Shown here one piece after another: positions 1 through 7,156 of a stretch of DNA of 64,000 nt (the stretch's first letter is position 1; every line of letters begins with the position of its first letter). The notes beneath the pieces were generated by a model. That model had not been told where the DNA came from, searched no databases, and saw only the letters and a program-made list of their open reading frames with translations. The stretch is from Cupriavidus consociatus (GTDB lineage Bacteria; Pseudomonadota; Gammaproteobacteria; Burkholderiales; Burkholderiaceae): the NCBI RefSeq assembly GCF_017814975.1, contig NZ_JAGIQA010000008.1:186001-250000 (forward strand). The letters are read 5' to 3'. The position numbers and the translations under genes were made by a program.

Positions 1-686
1 TCTCAACGCAGTATGAACCGATCGTGGCACAGATCGGCATGGACTTCCGTTCTGACAACACGTTGAAGTACACCGGGGTGTTCGGCCCCCTGACTGCAAG
101 CGCCAACTGGTCGTTTGGCAACGGGTTCCTGGGCAACGGCGAAGTCCCTGGGCAGTTTCGTCGCGACACCGGCTACGGCGCCGCATTGACGTACGAGTCC
201 GGCCCATTTTCCGCAACCATGGGGTACAACCAGTACAACCCTACGCTGACCACGGCGGGCGGCACCGGTAGCTTTAAGAAAGCCGCCGTTGCCGCGAGCT
301 ACAGCTTCGACGGGCGTGCCAAGTTAATGGCTGGCTATCGCTGGGGTCAGAGCAAGGGTGCCGATGGCTCAACGGTTCTGCGTGATGATTTCTACTGGGC
401 AGGCGCCAACTACGCCCTCACCCGGGGAATTGAGCTGACCCTGGGCTACTACTACGACGACATCAAGAAATTTGGCGATAGAAATATGAAGAACCCGTGG
501 CAGGTCTCCTTCATTGCCGACTACCGCCTTTCCAAGCGGACTGACGTCTATCTGACCACCGCATATTCAAAGAATGCCGGGCTGAATTTCGACACGTCCG
601 CAGTCAGCTTTATTAACGGATACTTCCTCGGCACCGGACAAAGCTCGATGTTCGGCGCGGCTGTCGGCATCCGTCATAATTTCTAA
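1..686 (+). CDS. Gram-negative porin, 3' part only
   Basis: Outer-membrane general porin of the betaproteobacterial 16-strand type, a passive channel for small solutes. The reading frame is open from base 3, so the gene starts left of the window and about 228 codons are present. The sequence shows alternating amphipathic beta strands with many Tyr/Gly (for example GYGAALTYESG, MAGYRWGQSKG, LGYYYDD) and ends in GIRHNF. A C-terminal Phe is the usual outer-membrane barrel assembly signal. A hairpin follows directly. In Cupriavidus, porin genes often sit near catabolic genes, but nothing here links it to the minus-strand prpD region. The family call is firm; substrate preference is unknown. Confidence 0.9.
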   Translation, partial: STQYEPIVAQIGMDFRSDNTLKYTGVFGPLTASANWSFGNGFLGNGEVPGQFRRDTGYGAALTYESGPFSATMGYNQYNPTLTTAGGTGSFKKAAVAASYSFDGRAKLMAGYRWGQSKGADGSTVLRDDFYWAGANYALTRGIELTLGYYYDDIKKFGDRNMKNPWQVSFIADYRLSKRTDVYLTTAYSKNAGLNFDTSAVSFINGYFLGTGQSSMFGAAVGIRHNF

Positions 687-700
687 TACAGATGCTCTTT

Positions 701-730
701 CGTCCCCGCAATCACTAAGGGGCGGGGACG
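701..730 (+). terminator. Hairpin downstream of the porin gene
   Basis: Perfect 9-bp inverted repeat CGTCCCCGC / GCGGGGACG with a 12-base loop, 15 bases after the porin stop codon. There is no T-run, so this is a probable rather than classical intrinsic terminator. Confidence 0.55.
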
Positions 731-912
731 ACAAGGAACGTAACCGGTTGGCATGCCGGCGCCCGATCCTCAAACCAGTGATGATCGCAGCCATGCGCGC
801 ATTGTAGGTGTCTCATAGGGCTCTCAGCAGCAATCCGGTCGTCTGCCCCTGTTTTGGCGCGGTCTCCTCGAAATAATCGAACACTTATACGTGAGGTGAA
901 TCTTGAGAGCTT

Positions 913-928
913 ATGCCGAATTCGGCAT
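913..928. repeat. Perfect 16-bp palindrome containing an EcoRI site
   Basis: ATGCCGAATTCGGCAT is identical to its reverse complement. It lies 20 bases beyond the prpD stop codon, in the gap between the porin hairpin and prpD. It could be a regulator site or part of the prpD 3' end; with no loop it would make a poor terminator. Confidence 0.5.
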
Positions 929-947
929 GAAGATTTGAGACGATAAC

Positions 948-2402
948 CTAAACCGCATACATATCGAGGTACTCATTGACGGCCATCGCCTCCAGCCTGG
1001 CCTGGTCGAGCGATACGGCAAGGATCGCCGCCTGCTGTTTGGGAGGGAAACGCCGCGCCAGGTTGGTCCGGAACTTCTCAACCAGTAACGGGATGCCTTC
1101 CGCGCGCCGGCGCTTGTGGCCTAGCGGGTACTCGACCAGCATTTCGTCCAGCACCGTGCCGTCGTCCAGTTCGATCGTCAGCGCATTGGCGATCGAGCGC
1201 TTGCCCGGATCATGGTAGTCGGCGGTAAATGACTTGTCCTCTACGCAGACGATCCTTGCGCGCAGCGCATCGATACGCGGGTCGGCCGCTACCTTGTCCT
1301 CGTAGTCATCGGCGGTCAGGCGGCCGTACAACAGCGGCACGGCGACCATGTATTGGATGCAGTGATCCCGATCGGCGGGGTTGTTGAGCGGGCCGGTCTT
1401 GTCGATGATGCGCAGGCAGGCCTCGTGCGTGCGGATCGTGATCCGCTTGATATTTGCATCGGTCTTGCCGGCGTCGGCCAGCGCGCCATACAGGGCCATT
1501 GCGGCTTCCACGGCGGTCTGCGCGTGGAACTCGGCCGGGAAGGAGATCTTGAACAGCACGTTCTCCATCACATACGACTCGTAAGGGCGCTGGAACCGGA
1601 AGGGCTGTCCCTTGAACAGCACGTCATAGAAGCCCCAGGTCTTCGCCGTCAGCACCGACGGGTAGCCCATCTCGCCAGTGCGCGCGATCAGCGCCAGCCG
1701 CACCGCGCGGCTGGTGGCATCGCCTGCGGCCCAGCTCTTGCGGCTGCCGGCGTTGGGCGCGTGGCGATAGGTGCGCAGGCTCTGGCCGTCGACCCACGCC
1801 AGCGACACCGCATTGATGATCTCGTCGCGCGTCAGCCGCAGCATCTGCGCGACCACCGCGGTCGAGGCCACCTTGACCAGCACCACGTGGTCGAGCCCGA
1901 CCTTGTTGAAGGAGTTCTCCAGCGCGATGCAGCCCTGGATTTCGTGCGCCTTGATCATGGCCGTGAGCACGGCCTTCATCGTCAGCGGCTTGCGGCTGGC
2001 GGCGATGTTGTTGCGCGAGATCCAGTCGGCGGTGGCCAGGATGCCGCCCAGGTTGTCGGACGGATGCCCCCATTCGGCCGCCAGCCAGGTGTCGTTGAAG
2101 TCCAGCCAGCGGATCATCGTGCCGATGTTGAAAGCAGCCTGGACCGGGTCTAGCTGGAACTGGGTGCCGGGCACGCGCGCGCCGTTCGGCACGATCGTGC
2201 CCGGCACGATGGGGCCGAGCAGCTTGGTGCATGCCGGGTAGGACAGGGCTTCGAGCCCGCAACCGAGGGTGTCGATCAGGCAGTTGCGGGCGGTGTCGTA
2301 GGCGAGGCCGCTCTTGATCTCGTAGCCGGTGACATAGTCGACGATGTCGACCAGTACCTGGTCAGGATCGGGGCGTCGCGCGGACGGCGTGTCAGTGGAC
2401 AT
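948..2402 (-). CDS. prpD: 2-methylcitrate dehydratase PrpD
   Basis: Dehydrates 2-methylcitrate in the methylcitrate cycle of propionate degradation (cytoplasm). The 484-residue product has the usual PrpD length and matches the well-known enterobacterial protein almost throughout: VDIVDYV near the N-terminus, DTLGCGLEAL, PGTQFQLDPVQAAFNIG, DFNDTWLAAEWGHPSDNLGG, SLAWVDGQSLRTYRHAPN, NPADRDHCIQYMVA and a C-terminal VNEYLDMY. The open frame continues 86 codons upstream, but that stretch is out-of-frame prpF remnant, so the start is set at the MSTDTPS methionine. Its neighbour upstream is the destroyed prpF. prpB, prpC and acnD are not in this window. This is true PrpD rather than a loose MmgE relative (compare the paralogue at 4938-6272). 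Confidence 0.95.
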   Translation of the reverse strand: MSTDTPSARRPDPDQVLVDIVDYVTGYEIKSGLAYDTARNCLIDTLGCGLEALSYPACTKLLGPIVPGTIVPNGARVPGTQFQLDPVQAAFNIGTMIRWLDFNDTWLAAEWGHPSDNLGGILATADWISRNNIAASRKPLTMKAVLTAMIKAHEIQGCIALENSFNKVGLDHVVLVKVASTAVVAQMLRLTRDEIINAVSLAWVDGQSLRTYRHAPNAGSRKSWAAGDATSRAVRLALIARTGEMGYPSVLTAKTWGFYDVLFKGQPFRFQRPYESYVMENVLFKISFPAEFHAQTAVEAAMALYGALADAGKTDANIKRITIRTHEACLRIIDKTGPLNNPADRDHCIQYMVAVPLLYGRLTADDYEDKVAADPRIDALRARIVCVEDKSFTADYHDPGKRSIANALTIELDDGTVLDEMLVEYPLGHKRRRAEGIPLLVEKFRTNLARRFPPKQQAAILAVSLDQARLEAMAVNEYLDMYAV

Positions 2403-2427
2403 GGGCAGCCTCGCTGGAGGGTAAGTA

Positions 2428-3235
2428 TCAGAACGCGTCGCCCGGCACGCGCAGCCAGCCTTCCAATGTGCTGCGGGCTCGTGATGGCCTTCCTGACCAC
2501 CTTCGCCGTCGGCCTGCTGCGCTTCGGCGCCGACGCGCAGCGTGCCGGACGGATGCCCGAAACGCACCGTGTTGCGCTCGCCGCCGCCGGCGGACAGGTT
2601 GACCAGCGTGCCGGGGATGGCCGCGGCGGTGCCGATGGCCACCGCTGCCGTGCCCATCATGGAGCGTGGTGCAGCTTGCCCATGGAGAGCGCGCGCGCCA
2701 GCAGGTCGACATCTGCAGCGGCCACTTTCTTGTCGCTGGAGACAGTGTAGTCCACCGGCTTGGCCACGAAGGCGACCCTGGGCGTGTGCTGGCGCTTGGC
2801 GGCCTCGTCCACGTCCTTGATCAGGCCCATGCGCAGCGCCCCGTAGGCGCAGATGGTCTCGAACATCGCCAGCACCTTGGGGGGCGCCGTTGATGACGTC
2901 CTGCAGCTCGGTGCGGCTTAGCCGATGCCCTCCGCGTTGACGAAGATGGTCGGGATGCCGGCGTTGATCATGGTGGCACTTCGGCGCCCGGGAAGGTCAC
3001 GCCCTCGAGCTCGAAGTCACCGGTTCCCTGCACTTCGTCGTTGGTAACGGGCACATGCTGCTGATGTGCGTGATCGGCAGCCCCGCCCCGAACGGCAAGC
3101 AGATCGATGGCATGGGCGGCGCCACCTCCAGCACCAGCAAGACCGTGATCGTGTCCAAGAGCACGTGCCCGGAGAACGACGTCGATTACCTGTTCGGCCA
3201 GGTTTCGATCGAGCGTCAACTGCGGCAACCGTGGC
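2428..3235 (-). pseudogene. prpF: Scrambled prpF (2-methylaconitate isomerase) remnant
   Basis: PrpF isomerises 2-methylaconitate in the AcnD/PrpF variant of the methylcitrate cycle. Pieces are clear, but no frame is intact. On the minus strand, reading down: VPVTNDEVQGTGDFELEGVTF (about 3055-2975), then MINAGIPTIFVNAEG directly after it (about 35 family residues are missing between), then a frameshift, MFETICAYGALRMGLIKDVDEAA up to LLARALSMGKLHHA (2875-2657), another shift, MMGTAAVAIGTAAAIPGTLVN, and finally GWLRVPGDAF ending at 2428. The family's N-terminal part (VIGSP, GKQIDGMGGATSSTSK, DVDYLFGQVSI) is present only on the PLUS strand at about 3057-3235, inverted relative to the rest. The gene is dead. 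Confidence 0.88.
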
Positions 3236-3292
3236 CACGCACACGCATACGGCACGTGACCAAAAACGCCATCGATTCCGTAGGCGGATTGC

Positions 3293-4117
3293 TCAAGAGC
3301 CCCCGGATATCTCACTTTCGAGCCGTCGTATCCGCGCCTGTATCGCCGCCGCAAGTTCCATCAGTGGCTCTGCCAAAGCAGCTTCGACAGCCTCGGCATC
3401 CTCTTGGGTCGACACACTCACGTTCAAGGCATGGACTTCATAGCCGCCGATGTGCAATGGCGTCGCCATCGCAATGACCTGAGGCTGCCATGAAGCAACA
3501 CAGTAGCCCTTCTCTCGCACCGAAAGGACCGCGGCCTCGATTTCCCGCCGCAAGCTCCGCCAGCCGCGGCCCTGGTGTTTTTCAGCGAGAGCCAACAGCA
3601 TCGCGCTGAACGCCTCAGGTGCAAGCATCGCAAGGTAGGCACGCCCCAGCGAAGTCAATGCCATCGGGATACGCTGTCCGCTCACCACCGTTCGTAACGA
3701 CTGTCGCCGGTTGTAGCGAAACGACTCGAGATAGACCATCTCATCCCCGTCGGGCGCCGCCAGGCCGACGTTAATCTTGTGTCGCATTGCGACCTCAATC
3801 ATCATTGGCGCCGCGACTTTGAGGACCTGCGAGCTGTCTCGCATGGCGTGTGCCATGCTGAGCACCGGCACAGCAAGTCGATATGCTCGAAACTGCGGGA
3901 TGTATTCGAGCATACCTGTCTCAATCAACGACTGTGTCAGCCGGCTGACGGTCGACCGGGACAAACCGGTGCGCTCCGCAATCTCACTGTTGCCTAGCAT
4001 TGAGGAACCGGCACGGAAGGCGCGCAGCACGGCAATGCCACGTTCGAGCGAGCGATTTGGCGTTGCCTTGCCCTGACCTGGTTTTATCCGTTCAATGCTG
4101 AGAGTGCTGTTTGACAT
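3293..4117 (-). CDS. IclR-family transcriptional regulator
   Basis: 274 residues, normal for IclR. The N-terminal winged helix-turn-helix (about residues 20-85) reads SLERGIAVLRAF, then NSEIAERTGLSRSTVSRLTQSLIETGML. The C-terminal effector domain holds MVYLESFRYN, SGQRIPMALTSLGRAYLA and VREKGYCVASWQPQVIAMATPL, typical of the small-molecule-binding half. It lies at the downstream end of the minus-strand cluster 4.2-11.1 kb and may regulate it. The 3' end abuts the inverted prpF fragment, so an inversion breakpoint is close, but the C-terminus looks complete. The effector is unknown. Confidence 0.92.
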   Translation of the reverse strand: MSNSTLSIERIKPGQGKATPNRSLERGIAVLRAFRAGSSMLGNSEIAERTGLSRSTVSRLTQSLIETGMLEYIPQFRAYRLAVPVLSMAHAMRDSSQVLKVAAPMMIEVAMRHKINVGLAAPDGDEMVYLESFRYNRRQSLRTVVSGQRIPMALTSLGRAYLAMLAPEAFSAMLLALAEKHQGRGWRSLRREIEAAVLSVREKGYCVASWQPQVIAMATPLHIGGYEVHALNVSVSTQEDAEAVEAALAEPLMELAAAIQARIRRLESEISGGS

Positions 4118-4177
4118 GAAAGCTTTCCAAGGCTCGTCAGACCGTCCGGACGGTAGCTGGCGTGACTCCAGGGAATG

Positions 4178-4902
4178 CTACTCGATGCGGATCCCCTTGT
4201 CCTTCACCACCTGCTTCCACCGGCCGACCTCTTGCTCGGCGATCGCGCGCAGGTCCTGAGGTGAACCGATGCCTCCCACCACGCCTTCGCGCGCCAGCCG
4301 GTCACGAAATGCACCGGAGGCTGACGCTTGCACGATAGCTCTATGCAGCGCAGTGACGACATCGGGCGGCGTTCCCTTTGGCGAGAAGACACCATACCAA
4401 ACCTCGGCACTGTAGCCTTTGACACCTGCCTCGGCCACCGTAGGAACATCGGGAAAAGTTGGGGATCGCGTGGGCGAAGTTACTGCGAGTGCTCGCACCC
4501 GACCGTCGCGGATCAATGTTGCAGCGCTAGCCATCGTCGCGAACGCAACATCAATATGGCCGGCCAACAGATCGGCGAATTGGGGCGCGGAGCCACGGTA
4601 TGGCACGTGCACAAGCCGGATGCCTGCCATGGATTGGAAATACTCGGCTGCCAAGTGGACTGACGTGCCGTTGCCCGCCGAGCCGGCTTGTTCTCAACGA
4701 TAAAAGGCTTGCCGAGGCTGCGTGAAAGTTCATCGCCCAGCGAGCGTGCTATCACATCAGTGCCACCGCCGGCCGGGAACGGAACAATCAGGCGAACCGG
4801 TCGCGCTGGATACGATTCCGCACGCGCTCCTATGGACAAAACAGACAATGCGGTGATTAGTACGAAGTGTAGCAACCAGCCTAATGGGTTGATTCTTTGC
4901 AT
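4178..4902 (-). pseudogene. Bug/TctC tripartite tricarboxylate receptor, internally deleted
   Basis: Bug proteins are periplasmic solute receptors. The 5' part encodes a signal peptide (MQRINPLGWLLHF...ARAESYPA) and the first lobe, RPVRLIVPFPAGGGTDVIARSL to VENKP. After that the frame jumps to GNGTSVHLAAEYFQSMAGIRLVHVPYRG and runs to a normal C-terminus. Compared with the intact receptors here, about 75-80 residues between VENKPG and the GNGTS segment are missing, and the join is out of frame near 4665-4680. The downstream half is otherwise well preserved, so the deletion looks recent. It sits directly downstream of the MmgE/PrpD gene, whose stop overlaps an alternative GTG start at 4941. Confidence 0.85.
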
Positions 4903-4937
4903 GATACTGATGTAGTCGAGAAGAAGGCCGGAGCCCT

Positions 4938-6272
4938 TCACGCAAAAAGCTGGCGGATACTTTCGGATTCAACATGCCAAATCCGCCCTGCCAGCCGATG
5001 TGCGGCTTCAACGCCCACAATCGGGGTCGCCAGTTCCATCAGCTTGCCGTCGAGATCCTCGTCCGACAACGGATCCTCGGGATCGCCCTTCCGGTTTGGC
5101 TGAAGGTAGTCGGCCTTGGCGCCGTCCAAGGTTTCGATCTCCACCCTGGCTGCGCGCTTGCCAGGAAACCAACCATCGATCTCGGGATCGACCACGATAG
5201 TCATGCAATCCATTAGCCGGCGCGTCTCATCGTCCCGCAGCCGCTCCGGTGTGTAGGCCGACAGGCGTACGCTGCCATGCACCAGTGCGGTAGCGACGAT
5301 GTACTTGAGGCTGAACTTGGCCTCGTTCTCCGTCCTGGGATCGAGGTAACAGGCGATTTCCAATGCAGGACGGTAGGTAGCAACGTGAATGCGCCGGATC
5401 TGCGAGGTGTCAATGCCCAGCTTCGCTTTCAGGGCGAGCGCACCATCAATAGCCGCAAACGTGTGGCCGCAGCCGATGTGATTCTTGAAGGTTAGTCGGC
5501 AGATATGGAAATCCGTGCCCAGTGTTGCGGCCAACGCGCCCCATTCCGGGCCGTCAGACATGGCACGGCCAATTCCCGTCTCGCCGTCAAGCACATCCAG
5601 CGAACCCGTGATACCGGCAACTGCAGCACGGGCAGCCAGCACGCCTCCCTCTGCCGCGCGGCCCACGTGCAGAGGCTTGGACATCGAGTCCATGCGGAAT
5701 GCCTGCTGCAGTCCGGCGGCGAAGGTTGCCGCGGTTGCCAGCGCGTGCGCTAGCTGCTCCTCGGTCGCGCCATAGATAAACGCGGCCGCTGCCGCCGCGC
5801 CGAAGGTGCCAACGGTGGCGGTGCTATGCCAGTAGCGATAATGCGCGCGGCCCAGTACCACGCCAATGCGGGTCGACACTTCATAGCCAACCACGATGCC
5901 CTTCAGCAGCAGCTCACCGGTGGCGCCTGCGTCCTGCGCGGCAGCGACCGCGGCGGCAATGGTGGGAGCACCGGGGTGATACATCGCGTCGCGAAAGCTG
6001 TCGTCGATTTCGGCGGCGTGAGCGGCGGCGCCATTGAGCAACGCCGCAACGCGCGCCGTGACATGTTGCCCGCCAGGTAGCGTAGCGTTGCCCCGGCCGA
6101 ACTCCTCTTCCAGCGCACCTCGAAGTCGCTGTATCGCCTCCGTGTCAAGGCCCGGGAACAGTGCTGCATGCCAGTCGATCAGCGCGCGCTTCGCATGGTG
6201 AAGTACCTCGACGGGTAGCGGTCCAGCTTTGACGGTGCTGAAGAATGGCCCAAAAGCCTCTGTTGCGTACAT
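4938..6272 (-). CDS. MmgE/PrpD-family protein (dehydratase or isomerase-like)
   Basis: 444 residues, beginning MYATEAFGPFF after an AGGAG ribosome site about 6 bases upstream. Members dehydrate or isomerise small polycarboxylates. Seen here: LIDWHAALFPG, LNGAAAHAAEIDDSF, YHPGAPTIAAAVAAAQ, VGYEVSTRIG, HSTATVGTFGAAAAAA and FKNHIGCGHTFAAIDG. It is clearly diverged from the true PrpD at 948-2402, so the substrate is probably not 2-methylcitrate. It is gene five of a tight minus-strand series (Bug receptor, enoyl-CoA hydratase, acyl-CoA synthetase, hydrolase, this gene), which suggests a role in breaking down an imported carboxylic acid. Confidence 0.85.
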   Translation of the reverse strand: MYATEAFGPFFSTVKAGPLPVEVLHHAKRALIDWHAALFPGLDTEAIQRLRGALEEEFGRGNATLPGGQHVTARVAALLNGAAAHAAEIDDSFRDAMYHPGAPTIAAAVAAAQDAGATGELLLKGIVVGYEVSTRIGVVLGRAHYRYWHSTATVGTFGAAAAAAFIYGATEEQLAHALATAATFAAGLQQAFRMDSMSKPLHVGRAAEGGVLAARAAVAGITGSLDVLDGETGIGRAMSDGPEWGALAATLGTDFHICRLTFKNHIGCGHTFAAIDGALALKAKLGIDTSQIRRIHVATYRPALEIACYLDPRTENEAKFSLKYIVATALVHGSVRLSAYTPERLRDDETRRLMDCMTIVVDPEIDGWFPGKRAARVEIETLDGAKADYLQPNRKGDPEDPLSDEDLDGKLMELATPIVGVEAAHRLAGRIWHVESESIRQLFA

Positions 6273-6301
6273 GGTTCTCCTCTCAGCCGGCCCTGGCCGG
6301 C

Positions 6302-7144
6302 TTATGTCATTGTCTGAGCGCGCTGCCGCAGCCACGCATTCAGCATCGTGTTGACTTGCTGGTGAGCCTCGTATTGCACCCAATGCCCGGCGTGCGGGAC
6401 CAGTTGCACGCTGACTGGGTGCGCTCCTGCTGGCGCCCCTGAGCGAGCGTCACGGGTGATTTCCGCGAGCGATTCAGGTGACATGGTCACGTCCTTCTCG
6501 CCCCAGATCATCAGTATTGGTCCGGCAAAGCGGGCAAGGGCGTCCTGCAACCCGCCGGCACGCGAAATCGGCTTGCTGCGGAAGCGCGTCGCACGGCAAG
6601 CTTCGGTATGGATAGCCACGGCTTCGCTATCGATCCCGGCTGGATCTGCAATCATGAATGCCGCCAAGTTGTGGCGCATCGCATTGGCCAGCGCCGCCGG
6701 GCTTTCACTGCGGCGCCAGTCAACGAGAGCCTGTGTCATGCGCCGTGGCCCGCCATGGCCAGCCGGCCCGATCAGCGCCAGACGATCGACGCTCGCCTGA
6801 GCCAGGCGCGCATGGGTTGCCAGGTGTGCCGCCACCAGCGCCCCAAACGAGAAGCCCACCAGGTCAACGCAATCTAGCGGCAACTGAGCCAGCGAGCGGG
6901 CCAGGACATCGACGAAGCCAGGCAAATCCGAGCATGGTGCCGGCCCGGCCTCACCAAAACCCGGCATGTCGGGCACCAGCAGCCGGCGTGTCCGGGAAAG
7001 CGGTTCGATATTGCGCGCCCAATGCTGCCAGGTTCCGTGACCGCCGTGGAGCATGACGGTAGTCGGTCCGGCCCCAAAGCTTCGCCAGACGACCTCGCAG
7101 CCGTCGACGGAAGTCACCAGGGCTCTCTCCCCTTCACCGCGCAT
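6302..7144 (-). CDS. Alpha/beta-fold hydrolase
   Basis: 280 residues with the full alpha/beta-hydrolase layout: oxyanion segment MLHGGHGTWQHW (about residue 32), nucleophile elbow VGFSFGAL (Ser about 98), acid in MIWGEKDVTM and catalytic His in PHAGHWVQYE near the C-terminus. The pattern resembles meta-cleavage-product or ester hydrolases (MhpC/BphD type), but the substrate cannot be read from the sequence. It lies 12 bases downstream of the acyl-CoA synthetase and 29 bases upstream of the MmgE/PrpD gene, so it is almost certainly cotranscribed with them. No signal peptide; cytoplasmic. Confidence 0.88.
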   Translation of the reverse strand: MRGEGERALVTSVDGCEVVWRSFGAGPTTVMLHGGHGTWQHWARNIEPLSRTRRLLVPDMPGFGEAGPAPCSDLPGFVDVLARSLAQLPLDCVDLVGFSFGALVAAHLATHARLAQASVDRLALIGPAGHGGPRRMTQALVDWRRSESPAALANAMRHNLAAFMIADPAGIDSEAVAIHTEACRATRFRSKPISRAGGLQDALARFAGPILMIWGEKDVTMSPESLAEITRDARSGAPAGAHPVSVQLVPHAGHWVQYEAHQQVNTMLNAWLRQRAQTMT

Positions 7145-7156
7145 GCCGTTGCCTCA

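Noticed and set aside
1353..2153. Long plus-strand frame inside prpD (266 codons)
   Set aside because: Antisense to a fully conserved PrpD; Arg/His/Gly-rich composition typical of a shadow frame in GC-rich DNA.
2403..2660. 86-codon N-terminal extension of prpD
   Set aside because: The extension translates to MMGTAAVAIGTAAAIPGTLVN, part of PrpF, and then shifted prpF sequence. It is pseudogene material in the same frame, not part of PrpD.
3055..3477. Plus-strand gene beginning MLLMCVIGSPAP
   Set aside because: The first 50 codons are an inverted prpF fragment and the rest is antisense to the IclR gene, so it is not a real gene.
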